Below, in pieces: positions 28,085 to 38,325 of a stretch of 64,000 nucleotides of DNA. Within the stretch, counting starts at the first letter, position 1; every line of letters begins with the position of its first letter. The notes under the pieces were generated by a model. The model was given only the letters and a program-made list of their open reading frames with translations. It searched no databases and had not been told where the DNA came from. The DNA comes from Moritella sp. PE36 (GTDB lineage: Bacteria > Pseudomonadota > Gammaproteobacteria > Enterobacterales > Moritellaceae), in contig NZ_ABCQ01000003.1 of NCBI RefSeq assembly GCF_000170855.1, forward strand, positions 1 through 64,000, in the 5' to 3' direction. The translations under genes were made by a program, and so were the position numbers.

Positions 28085-29995
28085 TTAACGGATAAGACGA
28101 TTCATGCGTGCAATGAATGCCGCTGGATCATCTAAGCTACCACGCTCAGTCAACTGTGCTTGTTCTAACAGTAGCTGAACCCAGTCTGCAAATACGGTTT
28201 CATCTGTTTCATCAGCAACACGTTTAATCATTTCGTGCTCAGGATTTAGCTCAAAAATGTACTTCTGTGGTGGTACAGCTTGGCCAGCAGATTCCATTAA
28301 CTTGATCATTTGACTGCTCATGCCATCTTCATTTGTAACAATACAAGACGGTGTTTCTGTTAGACGATGAGTTAAACGAACATCGGCTACTTTTTCACCT
28401 AGTGTTGACTTCGCACGCTCAAGGAAACTTGCAAATTCTTCTGTCGCTTCTTCTTTTTCTTTTTTCGCATCTTCATCATCTAGCGCGCCAAGGTCAAGAT
28501 CGCCTTTAGTTACAGATACAAGTTGTTTACCATCAAAATCTGTTAGATGTGATAATAACCACTCATCAATACGGTCAGTTAATAGTAATACTTCAATGCC
28601 TTTTTTCTTGAAGATCTCAAGATAAGCACTCTTCACAGCAGTTGTGTAGTTATCAGCGGTGATGTAATAAATCTTGTCTTGGCCTTCTTGCATGTTTTCG
28701 ATGTATTTACCGAAACCAACTTCTTGTGCAGCGCCGTCAACAGACGTTGAAGAGAAACGTAATAAAGAAGCAATCTTCTCTTTATTCGCCATGTCTTCAG
28801 CTGGACCTTCTTTAAGTACTTGACCGAATTCATTCCAGAATTTCAAGTATTTCTCGTCATCATTTTTCGCCATGCGTTCTAGCATAGTTAGTACACGCTT
28901 AGTACAAGCAGTACGTAATGACGTTGTGATCTTATTATCTTGTAAGATTTCACGAGAAACGTTTAGTGGTAAATCGTTTGAATCTAACACACCCTTCACG
29001 AAACGCAGGTAAGTTGGCATAAACTGCTCTGCGTCATCCATAATGAATACACGTTGCACATACAGTTTTAGACCGTGTTCTTTTTCACGGTTCCACATAT
29101 CAAATGGTGCGCGCGCTGGGATATAAAGTAGGCTAGTATATTCTTGCTTACCTTCTACACGGTTATGGCTCCATGTTAGTGGATCTTCAAAGTCGTGGGC
29201 AATGTGCTTATAGAACTCATTATATTCTTCATCTTTCAGCTCATTTTTCGATAATGTCCACAATGCGCTTGCACGTGTTACCGATTCCCATTCGCCTGGT
29301 ACTGCAGGTGTTTTTTCACCGTCAGGACCATCTGATTCAGGTTGTTCTTCTTTCCACATTTCAACTGGGATACTGATGTGATCAGAGTATTTGTTTACGA
29401 TTTGACGCAGTTTCCATGCATCCAATAAATCATCTTCGCCTTCACGCAAGTGTAAGATAATTTCAGTACCGCGGCTTTCTTTGGTGATATTAGTTAGACG
29501 GTAGTCGCCTTCACCTTCTGATTCCCACTGTACCGCTTGGTCCGCTGCTGCGCCCGCTGCACGTGTATTCACTGTTATCATGTCTGCAACAATGAAACCA
29601 GAATAGAAACCAACACCAAACTGACCGATTAATTGCGAATCTTTCGCTTGATCGCCAGATAGGTTGCCAAAGAATTCAGAGGTACCAGAACGTGCTATCG
29701 TACCTAGGTGTGAGATAACGTCTTCACGTGACATGCCGATACCGTTATCATCAATCGTGATTGTACGGGCCGTTTTGTCTAACGAAATGCGTACGCGTAA
29801 CTCACCATCATCGCCATATAAACTATTATCAGATAATGCTTTAAAACGAAGTTTATCGGCTGCATCTGCCGCATTAGAGACGAGTTCACGTAAAAAGATT
29901 TCTTTATTTGAGTATAAAGAATGGATCATTAATTTAAGCAGTTGCTTAACTTCAGCTTGAAAGCCGTGAGTCTCAGTATTAACTGTATCAGTCAT
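28085..29995 (-). CDS. htpG: Molecular chaperone HtpG (Hsp90 family)
   Basis: A bacterial Hsp90 of 636 residues (E. coli 624). The N-terminal GHKL ATPase domain shows [24 protein letters not shown] and [15 protein letters not shown]; the middle domain has [20 protein letters not shown] and [12 protein letters not shown]. The C-terminal dimerisation domain lacks the MEEVD tail of eukaryotic Hsp90. The start is the ATG at 29995 ([12 protein letters not shown]), preceded by AAAGGAAC; the frame is open to 30028 without a site. It heads htpG-adk-hemH. A highly conserved cytosolic chaperone. Confidence 0.97.
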   Translation of the reverse strand: MTDTVNTETHGFQAEVKQLLKLMIHSLYSNKEIFLRELVSNAADAADKLRFKALSDNSLYGDDGELRVRISLDKTARTITIDDNGIGMSREDVISHLGTIARSGTSEFFGNLSGDQAKDSQLIGQFGVGFYSGFIVADMITVNTRAAGAAADQAVQWESEGEGDYRLTNITKESRGTEIILHLREGEDDLLDAWKLRQIVNKYSDHISIPVEMWKEEQPESDGPDGEKTPAVPGEWESVTRASALWTLSKNELKDEEYNEFYKHIAHDFEDPLTWSHNRVEGKQEYTSLLYIPARAPFDMWNREKEHGLKLYVQRVFIMDDAEQFMPTYLRFVKGVLDSNDLPLNVSREILQDNKITTSLRTACTKRVLTMLERMAKNDDEKYLKFWNEFGQVLKEGPAEDMANKEKIASLLRFSSTSVDGAAQEVGFGKYIENMQEGQDKIYYITADNYTTAVKSAYLEIFKKKGIEVLLLTDRIDEWLLSHLTDFDGKQLVSVTKGDLDLGALDDEDAKKEKEEATEEFASFLERAKSTLGEKVADVRLTHRLTETPSCIVTNEDGMSSQMIKLMESAGQAVPPQKYIFELNPEHEMIKRVADETDETVFADWVQLLLEQAQLTERGSLDDPAAFIARMNRLIR

Positions 29996-30277
29996 TACTT
30001 GTTCCTTTGTTCTAATGGGGTGATTCATATTCAGATAACAAACTATCTGAATATATTTGTTAATAGATAGATGGGTTTGTTATCAGTGTTTTCAAGGGCA
30101 GTTTATAATTTTTATCTGTGACCTCTAACGCAACAACTATAAAACACACTAAAAAATAACATTAAATATAATAAAGTCCTTGCATATTAGTATACTAACC
30201 ACCAATATATTGCGCACAACTTAAATTAAGTATCACACATTAGCACTCGTGCTCATTCTATTATTAAGGAACTTAAA

Positions 30278-30757
30278 ATGACTAAGCTTTATGATTTCGA
30301 AGTAACTACGATCACAGGTGAACAAAAAAAACTCAGTGATTATAAAGGTCAAGCAGTGTTGATTGTAAATACAGCGAGTAAATGTGGATTCACTAATCAA
30401 TATGCCGAATTAGAAGAGTTACAGCAAACCTATGCAAGTAAAGGATTAGCTATTCTGGGGTTCCCTTGCAACCAGTTTAAGCAACAAGAAAAAGGCTCAG
30501 ATGCTGATATCAACGCGTTCTGTCAGCTTAATTTCGGTGTCACCTTTGATATGTTTAGCAAGATTGATGTGAATGGTGATAATGCAGCCCCACTTTATAA
30601 ATGGCTTAAGTCAGAAGCCACTGGGTTGTTAGGTAGTAAAGGCATTAAGTGGAACTTCACTAAATTTTTGGTTAACCGTGACGGTGATGTAGTCGATCGC
30701 TTTGCACCGACACTCTCGCCAAAAGGCATGGTAAAAGATATTGAGAAACTGCTGTAA
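30278..30757 (+). CDS. Glutathione peroxidase family thiol peroxidase
   Basis: A 159-residue member of the glutathione peroxidase/BtuE family. The peroxidatic cysteine is C36 in NTASKCGFTNQY (Cys, not selenocysteine), and the other tetrad residues are Q66 (or nearby) in GFPCNQF and W125-N126 in KWNFTKFL. A second cysteine, C64 in FPCNQF, and C82 could act as resolving residues, so thioredoxin may be the real reductant. It has no signal peptide. AAGGA lies upstream of the ATG. It appears monocistronic, with a hairpin after its stop. Confidence 0.9.
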   Translation: MTKLYDFEVTTITGEQKKLSDYKGQAVLIVNTASKCGFTNQYAELEELQQTYASKGLAILGFPCNQFKQQEKGSDADINAFCQLNFGVTFDMFSKIDVNGDNAAPLYKWLKSEATGLLGSKGIKWNFTKFLVNRDGDVVDRFAPTLSPKGMVKDIEKLL

Positions 30758-30764
30758 GCCCTCC

Positions 30765-30787
30765 GCAGGGCTAGCACTTAGCCCTGC
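30765..30787. other. Stem-loop between gpx-like gene and rnb
   Basis: GCAGGGCTA (30765-30773) and TAGCCCTGC (30779-30787) form a 9-bp stem with a 5-base loop. There is no T-run, so termination is possible but not shown. Confidence 0.5.
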
Positions 30788-30829
30788 TCTGTCGTATAGT
30801 ATGCGCAATTCATTATAGGAAGGCTTTAC

Positions 30830-32773
30830 ATGTTTCGCGACAATCCACTACTATCTCAATTAAAACAGAATATGCGCCAAAACACGCCGAGTGTAGAAGG
30901 CACAGTTAAAGGCACTGAACGTGGTTTTGGCTTCCTTGAAGCGGATGATGGCGAAAGCTATTTCATTGCCCCGCCTCACATGAAAAAAATCATGCATGGC
31001 GATAGAATTAAAGCATATATCGAAACTAACGGCGATAAAACATCGGCAGAACCAGATACCTTAGTTGAAGCTAAGCTAACGCGTTTTATTGCCCGTATTA
31101 GTATGACTAAAAATAAGCTAACTGTTCTTGCAGACAGCCCTGTTATCAACATGCCAATTAGAGCTAAGTTAGTTGGTCTGGGCAAGCAAAAAGTTAACGA
31201 CGGCGACTGGGTTGTAGCACAACTAAAATCTCACGCATTAAAAGATGGTAGCTTTGCAGCTGAAGTAACGGGTTTCGTTGCAACAGCAACCGATCCAAAT
31301 GCACCATGGTGGGTAACACTAGCACGTCAAGATCTAGCTAAAGATGTACCAGCGATGCCAGATTCTGTTGAATTTAAAGATGATACAACACGTATTGATC
31401 TAACAGATAAGCCATTCTTTACTATCGATTCAGCGTCAACACAAGATATGGATGATGCCCTGCTTATTGAAAAAACAGCAGAGGGCAACTTAAAAGTGAC
31501 GGTTGCGATCGCCGATCCAACATCATATATCCCTGCCGATTCAGAATTAAACAAAATTGCAGCAGAACGTGCTTTCACCGTGTATCTACCGGGTCGTAAT
31601 ATCCCAATGATGCCACGTGAATTAAGTGATAGCGTTTGTTCATTAGTTGCTGGCGAAAAGCGCCCGACATTATGCTGTACTTATACTATTCAAGAAGATG
31701 GTGCATTAGCAGAAGAATTTGAATTTTTCACTGCATGGATCACGTCACAGCACAAACTGTCTTATACCCAAGTATCTAATTGGATAGAAGAAGTATCAAC
31801 TGAATGGCAACCTGAAGCACAACTGGCAGAACAGCTACAGTCATTGGCTACGTTTGCTCGTCATCGTCAACAATGGCGTAAAAACAATGCCATCGTGTTC
31901 CCTGACCAACCAGATTACAGCTTTGAGCTAGATGAAACCGGTAACGTACTGGCTATTCATGTAGAGCACCGCCGTATTGCCAATCAAATGATCGAAGAAA
32001 CAATGGTTGCAGCGAACATTACAGCGGCACGTTTATTCCGTCAAAATGGTGATGTTGGTGTATTTAATACCCACGCAGGTTTCGATCCAGAGAAAATTGA
32101 TTTGGTTGTCGAATTATTAACTGAGCATGGCATTGAATGTACTAAAGAGCACATCCAATCACTACCGGGTTATGTTGAATTACAACGTACGTTAGCTGAA
32201 AAAGCCAATCCAGCGTTAGACAGCCGTTTACGTCGCATGCAAAGCTACAGCATAATCAGTGCAAGTGCAGAACGCCACTTCGCGATGGGCTTAGACGGTT
32301 ATGCAACATGGACGTCACCTATTCGTAAATATGGTGACATCATTAACCACCGTCTAATCAAAGCAACATTGACCAATGGTTCTGCACCGTCTGCAACTGA
32401 AGATGAAGTGATCTTAATGTCAGAACGTCGTCGTCAACACAGAATGGCTGAACGTGATATCTCATCGTGGTTATACGTGGACTACCTAACACCTGCAGTA
32501 GAGAGCAAACAAGCATTCGAAGCAAGTATTATGGATGTGAACCGTGGTGGTTTACGCGTGCGTTTACTTGAAAATGGCGCGGTTGCATTTATCCCTGCTA
32601 GCTTATTACATGATAATAAGAAAGAAGTTAAATGCTTAGTTGAAACTGGCCAAATCAGTATTAAAGATCAAGTTGAATACAGCCTAGGTGACGTGATTTA
32701 CGTTAACATTGCTGAAATCAACAAAGAAAAACGTAACATTGTTGCTAAACCAGTTGAAAGAATAGCGAGTTAA
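30830..32773 (+). CDS. rnb: Exoribonuclease II
   Basis: A 647-residue RNase II (E. coli 644), a processive 3'-to-5' hydrolytic exoribonuclease. An N-terminal pair of cold-shock-like domains (about 20-165) precedes the RNB catalytic domain; the metal-binding aspartates are in TIDSASTQDMDDALL (D200, D206, D208, D209). A C-terminal S1 domain (about 555-640) follows. The start MFRDNPLLSQLK matches the family, and AGGAAGG precedes the ATG. It ends before a strong stem-loop that also overlaps the stop of the convergent gene. Confidence 0.95.
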   Translation: MFRDNPLLSQLKQNMRQNTPSVEGTVKGTERGFGFLEADDGESYFIAPPHMKKIMHGDRIKAYIETNGDKTSAEPDTLVEAKLTRFIARISMTKNKLTVLADSPVINMPIRAKLVGLGKQKVNDGDWVVAQLKSHALKDGSFAAEVTGFVATATDPNAPWWVTLARQDLAKDVPAMPDSVEFKDDTTRIDLTDKPFFTIDSASTQDMDDALLIEKTAEGNLKVTVAIADPTSYIPADSELNKIAAERAFTVYLPGRNIPMMPRELSDSVCSLVAGEKRPTLCCTYTIQEDGALAEEFEFFTAWITSQHKLSYTQVSNWIEEVSTEWQPEAQLAEQLQSLATFARHRQQWRKNNAIVFPDQPDYSFELDETGNVLAIHVEHRRIANQMIEETMVAANITAARLFRQNGDVGVFNTHAGFDPEKIDLVVELLTEHGIECTKEHIQSLPGYVELQRTLAEKANPALDSRLRRMQSYSIISASAERHFAMGLDGYATWTSPIRKYGDIINHRLIKATLTNGSAPSATEDEVILMSERRRQHRMAERDISSWLYVDYLTPAVESKQAFEASIMDVNRGGLRVRLLENGAVAFIPASLLHDNKKEVKCLVETGQISIKDQVEYSLGDVIYVNIAEINKEKRNIVAKPVERIAS

Positions 32774-32787
32774 TCGCTACAACGCTG

Positions 32788-32819
32788 TTAACGAGGGCAA
32801 GGTCATTTGCCCTCGTTAA
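32788..32819. other. Stem-loop between rnb and a convergent gene
   Basis: Arms TTAACGAGGGCAA (32788-32800) and TTGCCCTCGTTAA (32807-32819) pair perfectly over 13 bp. The right arm contains the stop codon of the minus-strand gene. There is no T-run on either strand, so it may act through RNase protection or Rho rather than as an intrinsic terminator. Confidence 0.6.
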
Positions 32820-33373
32820 ATAATAAACCCTATCTCACCCCAATGTCGTTGTCGTTCCGTGTTCAATTGCACAATTAATTTAAGCGCATTATTTGGATCT
32901 ATCTGCCAGCTGGCATTAATATCCGGATTTAACGCCGTAAACTCCGCCAGCATGTTTTTTAAATGCGTCAGCATTACCGTCGTGACTTGCGCACGCTTCG
33001 GCAGATCAATTACAAACTTAAAGGCTTGTAACTCCATCATTTGGTATTGCTGTAACACAAAGCCTAAATCAGCTAACGTTTGTTCATACTTTACCTGCTC
33101 TTTCACCAGCGTAAGATCCACACTCGCTTGGTGGTCAAACCTTATCGCATCCGCATAAATACCATCAACATTCACCAAGCCTTGCGTTGCGCTAGCATCA
33201 TACATTGACAGAATAGCCATTTCTTTCGCATAAGAACTATTGGCATTAGTAAAGATCAAACTGACTGTTGCCGTCAAACAAACAACAAAGCATAAAAATA
33301 ATAGCTGCTGGGCTAATACCTGTTGATCGTAGCGACATTTCCATAACGTGTTTAGTTTTAATATCGAGTTCAT
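32816..33373 (-). CDS. Single-pass membrane protein of unknown function
   Basis: A 185-residue protein with one N-terminal transmembrane helix (about 22-42, LLFLCFVVCLTATVSLIF) after a short cytosolic segment; the remainder is predicted periplasmic. The layout recalls small bitopic proteins of pilus or secretion complexes (PilN/PilO or GspM type), but I cannot see a supporting motif and no such genes are nearby. GCGGAA lies just before the ATG. The stop codon lies inside the stem-loop shared with rnb. Confidence 0.65.
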   Translation of the reverse strand: MNSILKLNTLWKCRYDQQVLAQQLLFLCFVVCLTATVSLIFTNANSSYAKEMAILSMYDASATQGLVNVDGIYADAIRFDHQASVDLTLVKEQVKYEQTLADLGFVLQQYQMMELQAFKFVIDLPKRAQVTTVMLTHLKNMLAEFTALNPDINASWQIDPNNALKLIVQLNTERQRHWGEIGFII

Positions 33374-33629
33374 TTCCGCTGCTCATTAATCATCAATGAG
33401 GCTATTAAAACAAACAAGTGTGGCGATTAAATTTCACTAAAATGGCAAGAAAAGATGAATTATGACTAAATGTGGCAATAACATTATCAAGAGACTTAGG
33501 AAGTGGGCTAACGATAAAAACAAGGCGTGGTAATTTAGTATTATGAAAAGTACCCAAACTACAGAGTGGAAACACTCGTAAATTGTAGTTCAGGTTAACT
33601 TAATAGGTTGCTCAACAGCGAATCATCAA

Positions 33630-34280
33630 CTAGCGACAATGCAAGAATTCAGCTCTTGTTTCTGGACGTGATTTAAAAATACCACCCAAAGATGTGGTTG
33701 TTGTTTCGCTTGTTGCATCCATTACACCACGTGCTTTCACACAATAATGCGTCGCGGTAATGCTTACGGCAACATCTTGCGAATCAAGCAAGGTTTGCAA
33801 CGCAACTAAGATTTGTTGCGTTAAACGTTCTTGCACTTGTGGACGGCGTGAGAAAAACTGCACGATACGGTTAATCTTTGATAAGCCAATTATTTTACTG
33901 CGAGGAATATAGGCAATAGTAGCTTTACCATCGATAGTAATAAAGTGATGTTCACAAGTACTTGTTAACGTAATATTACTTACCTTAACCATTTCATCCA
34001 CTTGCATTTTATTATCGATTAAAGTGATTTTAGGAAATGACGCATAATCCAAACCTGAGAATATTTCATTCACGTACATTTTTGCAATACGGTGTGGCGT
34101 TTCAGCCAAACTATCATCACTTAAATCGAGCTCTAATAGTTTCAGGATCTCGGTAAAATGCGATTCAATGCGTTCTTTCTTCTCTGTGCTTGATAGTCCC
34201 GTTCCGATCATCGGAGTTTCTAACCCTCGCTCTTCCAAAACTGAACGAACTAATAAAGCTTCTTTACTTAGGCAGGTCAT
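33630..34280 (-). CDS. folE: GTP cyclohydrolase I
   Basis: A 216-residue type I GTP cyclohydrolase, converting GTP to dihydroneopterin triphosphate, the entry step of folate (and queuosine) synthesis. The zinc ligands C109 and H112 (STCEHHF) and C180 ([10 protein letters not shown]) are present, with [20 protein letters not shown] as the family signature. Length matches E. coli FolE (222). GGAGTAATTA precedes the ATG. It is divergent from moeA-moeB, a layout I recall from vibrios. Confidence 0.96.
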   Translation of the reverse strand: MTCLSKEALLVRSVLEERGLETPMIGTGLSSTEKKERIESHFTEILKLLELDLSDDSLAETPHRIAKMYVNEIFSGLDYASFPKITLIDNKMQVDEMVKVSNITLTSTCEHHFITIDGKATIAYIPRSKIIGLSKINRIVQFFSRRPQVQERLTQQILVALQTLLDSQDVAVSITATHYCVKARGVMDATSETTTTSLGGIFKSRPETRAEFLHCR

Positions 34281-34465
34281 TAATTACTCCACAAACGGAT
34301 CGACTTAAGAAATATGGGCGCATAATAACACCTAACAATTAATAAGATAAACAAATTAGCTGAAATAGCGTTAATTAAGCTTTTTATTGTTATAGATCCT
34401 ATCGTCAACCTGCCGAGTTTGTCATAATTAACGACATAACAAAAAATAACCAACAAGGGTATGTA

Positions 34466-35698
34466 ATGGGATGTTGTGATGTACAAGGGCTAAAACCACT
34501 GGATTTAGCGATGCAAGAGATGTTAGCCAATATTGATGCAGTAAAAGAAACACTGACATTAGATTTAGCGGATGCGCTCGATTATATTCTCGCTGAAGAC
34601 ATTTCCTCTCCAATGAATGTCCCGCCTTTTGATAATTCAGCAATGGATGGTTATGCAGTTCGGATCTCAGACCTTACTCAATCAATGACCCTACCACTTG
34701 CAGGTAAGGCATTTGCTGGTCAACCATTTAATGGCGATTGGCCACTCGGTACTTGTATCCGCATTATGACTGGCGCGCCAGTACCGAAAGGTTGCGAAGC
34801 CGTTATCATGCAAGAAAGAACACAAGTGGACGGTGAGCAAATCACCTTCGAAAACATACCACCAATGCATGACAATATTCGTAATGCCGCTGAAGATATC
34901 GCTATCGGCCAAGCCGTACTAACTAAAGGTCGTCGGCTTACCCCTCGTGATATTCCCATGCTAGCAACTATTGGCATTGATAAAGTGACTGTGTATCGTC
35001 GTTTAAAAGTCGCTATATTCTCAACAGGTGATGAGCTAAAAAGCTTAGGCCAACCGCTTGCAGATGGTGAGATTTATGACAGTAACCGTTACAGCATCAA
35101 CGCCATGTTATCGCGTTTAAATTTAGACATCATCGATTTTGGTATTATCCCTGATAACGAAGTCCTGCTACGCGAAACCTTTATCAAAGCCGATGCGGTT
35201 GCAGACGCCGTGATCACATCAGGTGGTGTATCCGTTGGTGAAGCTGACTACACTAAAATATTACTCGAAGAACTGGGGGAAATTGGCTTTTGGAAACTGG
35301 CAATTAAACCAGGTAAACCGTTCGCATTTGGTACGCTGCCAAACAGCAAATTCTTTGGTTTACCCGGCAACCCGGTATCTGCGACGGTGACGTTTCACCA
35401 ACTCGTGGTACCCGCATTAGCTAAGATGACCAACCAAGTTTATACACCGACACCACGTTTCAATGCGATTGCGGCAACGAAAATGAAAAAAGCACCTGGT
35501 CGTATGGACTTCCAGCGCGCTATTTATAGTGTCAATGCGCAAGGTCAACTTGAAGTCGTATCAACAGGTAGCCAAGGGTCTGGCGTTTTCAGTAGTTTGA
35601 GTCATTCAAACTGCTATGCCATCATCGAGCAAGATCGCGGTAATGTTGAAATTGGTGAAACTGTCACTATCGAACCATTTAACGAGATCCTAAATTAA
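34466..35698 (+). CDS. moeA: Molybdopterin molybdenumtransferase
   Basis: A 410-residue MoeA (E. coli 411), which inserts molybdenum into adenylylated molybdopterin. Visible landmarks are PFDNSAMDGYA near 53-63, the IMTGAPVPKG segment, the MoCF-fold motifs STGDEL and SGGVSVGEAD, and KPGKPFAFG followed by GLPGNPVSA. AAGGG precedes the ATG. Its stop overlaps the moeB start as TAATG, so the two are translationally coupled. Confidence 0.95.
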   Translation: MGCCDVQGLKPLDLAMQEMLANIDAVKETLTLDLADALDYILAEDISSPMNVPPFDNSAMDGYAVRISDLTQSMTLPLAGKAFAGQPFNGDWPLGTCIRIMTGAPVPKGCEAVIMQERTQVDGEQITFENIPPMHDNIRNAAEDIAIGQAVLTKGRRLTPRDIPMLATIGIDKVTVYRRLKVAIFSTGDELKSLGQPLADGEIYDSNRYSINAMLSRLNLDIIDFGIIPDNEVLLRETFIKADAVADAVITSGGVSVGEADYTKILLEELGEIGFWKLAIKPGKPFAFGTLPNSKFFGLPGNPVSATVTFHQLVVPALAKMTNQVYTPTPRFNAIAATKMKKAPGRMDFQRAIYSVNAQGQLEVVSTGSQGSGVFSSLSHSNCYAIIEQDRGNVEIGETVTIEPFNEILN

Positions 35699-36495
35699 TG
35701 ACCAACCCAGCTATTGGTGGCGACTTGCCTTCCGAAGACATTCTATCTTCGGAAGAAGAGTTACGCTATAACCGTCAAATTGTCTTACGCCACTTTGATT
35801 TTGACGGTCAAGAAGCCTTGAAACAAGCAAAAGTCTTGATTGTTGGCGCTGGCGGTCTTGGTTGTGCGAGCAGTCAATACTTAGCATCTGCCGGTATGGG
35901 TCAGATGACATTAGTCGATTTTGATCATATTGAATTATCCAATTTACAGCGTCAATTACTGCACCGTGACAGTCGGATCGGTGAATTTAAAGCAATTTCA
36001 GCGAAATATGAACTTGAGCAAATAAACCCGCATTGTAAAGTCCAGGCTATCACCAACAAACCGTCTGAAGATGAATTAGCTCATTTAATCAGACAGCATG
36101 ATATCGTGCTTGATTGTACTGATAATGTAGAAACACGCGAACAAATTAACCGCGCTTGTTTTGCATTAAAAACACCCTTGGTGTCCGGTGCTGCGATCCG
36201 TATGGAAGGACAAATAAGCGTCTTTACCTATGCGGATGATGAACCTTGCTATCAATGTTTAAGTCAATTATTTGGAAGTGGTACGCTTAGTTGTGTTGAA
36301 TCTGGCATCATGGCACCTATGGTGGGTATTATTGGAGCCATGCAAGCGATGGAAGCCATTAAGGTCGTCGCTAATTTTGGGTCGCCAATGATAGGAAAAA
36401 TCTTACTTGTAGATGGTCTTACACTGTCATTTCAACAGATGAAATTACCAAAACTACCAACTTGTTCTGTATGTCATGCCCCACGCATAAAATAA
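35698..36495 (+). CDS. moeB: Molybdopterin-synthase adenylyltransferase
   Basis: A 265-residue E1-like adenylyltransferase that activates the C-terminal glycine of MoaD for sulfur transfer. The ATP-binding glycine motif GAGGLGCASSQ is at 50-60, followed by DFDHIELSNLQRQ, and the zinc is held by two CxxC pairs at C184/C187 and C256/C259. About 15 extra residues at the N terminus compared with E. coli MoeB (249) are acidic. It is coupled to moeA by TAATG and followed by a stem-loop. Confidence 0.95.
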   Translation: MTNPAIGGDLPSEDILSSEEELRYNRQIVLRHFDFDGQEALKQAKVLIVGAGGLGCASSQYLASAGMGQMTLVDFDHIELSNLQRQLLHRDSRIGEFKAISAKYELEQINPHCKVQAITNKPSEDELAHLIRQHDIVLDCTDNVETREQINRACFALKTPLVSGAAIRMEGQISVFTYADDEPCYQCLSQLFGSGTLSCVESGIMAPMVGIIGAMQAMEAIKVVANFGSPMIGKILLVDGLTLSFQQMKLPKLPTCSVCHAPRIK

Positions 36496-36506
36496 ATGTG
36501 ATTAGA

Positions 36507-36535
36507 TAGCGCGATTATTTAGCTTAATCGCGCTA
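36507..36535. other. Stem-loop after moeB
   Basis: TAGCGCGATTA (36507-36517) and TAATCGCGCTA (36525-36535) form a perfect 11-bp stem with a 7-base loop between the convergent moeB and membrane-protein genes. No T-run follows. Confidence 0.55.
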
Positions 36536-36567
36536 CACACCGATTAAAAATTACCTACTAAAAAGTT

Positions 36568-37407
36568 CTATAAGAAAATATGGGCGAGATAAGCAACCAA
36601 TAAGCAATACACAAGGTTGGCAATTAAGCTCGCTTCCAAACCCACAAACCAATATAACAAGCCTAAAGTTGAAGACGCTATAATGGTTATGATAACGATA
36701 AAAATGATCAGGTTTATCGATAAAGTAGCCGTGATCACTGCCACCAATAAAGCCATCAACAATGACAGGATAATTGATGAAATAACAATGCTTCCTGTGG
36801 TTAATTTAAACTGTGACGGTGTTGTTTCAAAGACCATTAACCTTGAGAGTACTATTGATAGCGGTAACATTAATACTGACAAATACAATGTACTCGAAAA
36901 TATAGCCGTGAGTACAATTAACACAAAGTCTAACGAGCCAAATATTTGATGATACTTAAGGAACGCCTGCGGTAAATGGGGCTCTGCGATCACAAAAATC
37001 AAACTACATAAAATAGCAGTCAACAAACCAAAACAAGCACCAAATACAAGAGTCATTCGTAAATCAGATAAGAATCTATTACCGTTTGTCTGTTGGGATG
37101 ACGGAGACACGTTAGACACGTTAGACACGTTAGACACGTTAGACACGCAAATAATGCCAAAATATGCAGAACAAGAAAGCGCTAAAAATCCTACAGCCAC
37201 TAACGGCGCAATAAAATTACTTGTTAACCCAATGCCCATTGGTAAACCAGAAAACAAAAATGATGCTATGTTCGCTCTTTCAGCAAACACAAACCCACTA
37301 ACCACTAAAAAAGCGCAAGTAAACATCAAGCAGCGTTGTAATGTAGAGTAGTTATTCAATACGTCCTCGAATAATGTTATCTGTCTCTTCGATTGTTGTT
37401 CAATCAT
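36568..37407 (-). CDS. Polytopic membrane protein with a VSN tandem repeat
   Basis: A 279-residue inner-membrane protein with about six to seven transmembrane segments, which I do not recognise (a Yip1-like fold is conceivable but unproven). Residues about 88-102 are VSN repeated four times plus VS, encoded by perfect 9-bp repeats, placed in a loop between the third and fourth helices. Because the unit is 9 bp, copy-number slippage would lengthen or shorten the loop without breaking the frame. The ribosome site is weak. It is convergent with moeB. Confidence 0.65.
   Translation of the reverse strand: MIEQQSKRQITLFEDVLNNYSTLQRCLMFTCAFLVVSGFVFAERANIASFLFSGLPMGIGLTSNFIAPLVAVGFLALSCSAYFGIICVSNVSNVSNVSNVSPSSQQTNGNRFLSDLRMTLVFGACFGLLTAILCSLIFVIAEPHLPQAFLKYHQIFGSLDFVLIVLTAIFSSTLYLSVLMLPLSIVLSRLMVFETTPSQFKLTTGSIVISSIILSLLMALLVAVITATLSINLIIFIVIITIIASSTLGLLYWFVGLEASLIANLVYCLLVAYLAHIFL
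37105..37146. repeat. 9-bp microsatellite inside the membrane-protein gene
   Basis: GTTAGACAC occurs four times without mismatch at 37111-37146, preceded by a partial copy (AGACAC). In the minus-strand gene it encodes VSN units. Confidence 0.95.
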
Positions 37408-37905
37408 ATCTTACTTACAAAAAATGAATTTAACGTTACCTATCCCCGGCGTTAATTTTACTAACACCCCAAAGGTCGTAACTACAAATGGGTAATGATA
37501 TATACAATTCCATATATTACAAGTCCAATGGCAGATTTTATCAGGCAAACCTCTGCATTCATGTATCAAATCAGTACAACACAGTGTAACGTTTTGCCAT
37601 GATCAACATATATACCCAAGTTACTTCAAGATGCTATATCAGAGATGAGATGGGAATAAAACGTCGTTATCGACACTATACTGAGTGTAGGAATTAGAAA
37701 TATCAACCTTATTAGTTTGAATCATAAGGATTTTTTATTATTTAATTTCATACCTAAAATCAAAATAAAATGATGTATTATTTCAAAAATAAAGGTAATA
37801 TTCGAGTTGTGACTCAACTACTCATTAGTAGGTGCATTACAAGGTTTCAAATTGTAATTATATTTAAGTACTTATTGATTCAATAATTAGATAAAGGAAT
37901 ATAGC
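37408..37905. other. Long intergenic region before the acyl-CoA-binding protein gene
   Basis: No gene is apparent. It holds copy 2 of the dispersed repeat at 37608-37632 and an AT-rich stretch (about 37690-37880) that should contain the promoter of the downstream gene. Confidence 0.4.
37608..37632 (+). repeat. Dispersed palindromic repeat, copy 2
   Basis: This is identical over 25 bases to 5517-5541. The sequences around the two copies diverge, although both continue with an AATATCAG/TATATCAG-like stretch a few bases later. Confidence 0.6.
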
Positions 37906-38172
37906 ATGACAGACCTACGCGCTAAATTTGACGCTACAGTAGACCAAGTTCAAAACGGCACGGCCAAAAAAAAGCCTTCACAAGAAGTTAAATTAGAATT
38001 TTACTCATTATTCAAACAAGCAACTGAAGGTGATGTCGCGGCTAAGAAGCCCTCTATCTTTGATATGGTTGCTTTTGCTAAATGGACAGCATGGAATAAA
38101 TTACGTGGTTTATCTTCCGACCAAGCAATGGAAAAATATATTGCACTAGTAGAAGAAGAAAACGCGGCTTAA
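37906..38172 (+). CDS. Acyl-CoA-binding protein
   Basis: An 88-residue stand-alone ACBP, the usual size of the eukaryotic protein. The four-helix signature is present: KPSQEVKLEFYSLFKQATEG, then KPSIFDMVAFAKWTAWNKL with the W-x2-W region, and a final helix SSDQAMEKYIALVEE. It binds medium- and long-chain acyl-CoA esters in the cytosol and would buffer or carry them for desaturation, beta-oxidation or lipid synthesis. AAGGAA precedes the ATG. It is alone, with long gaps on both sides. ACBP is common in eukaryotes and patchy in bacteria. Confidence 0.92.
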   Translation: MTDLRAKFDATVDQVQNGTAKKKPSQEVKLEFYSLFKQATEGDVAAKKPSIFDMVAFAKWTAWNKLRGLSSDQAMEKYIALVEEENAA

Positions 38173-38325
38173 CTATTACAAGGTATTATAGCTAATTACA
38201 AGGTATAGCTAAATAACACCTAGTCTGTGACCTGTTGTCAGTAAATAGTACTATTTACTGACAACTTTTAGAGTAGAACAACTACTCATTATTGAATATA
38301 TTTTAAATCTCACTCACACTATGTC

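Noticed and set aside
37105-37146. Short regular repeats that could suggest a CRISPR array
   Set aside because: The 9-bp units are directly adjacent with no spacers and lie in frame inside a gene.
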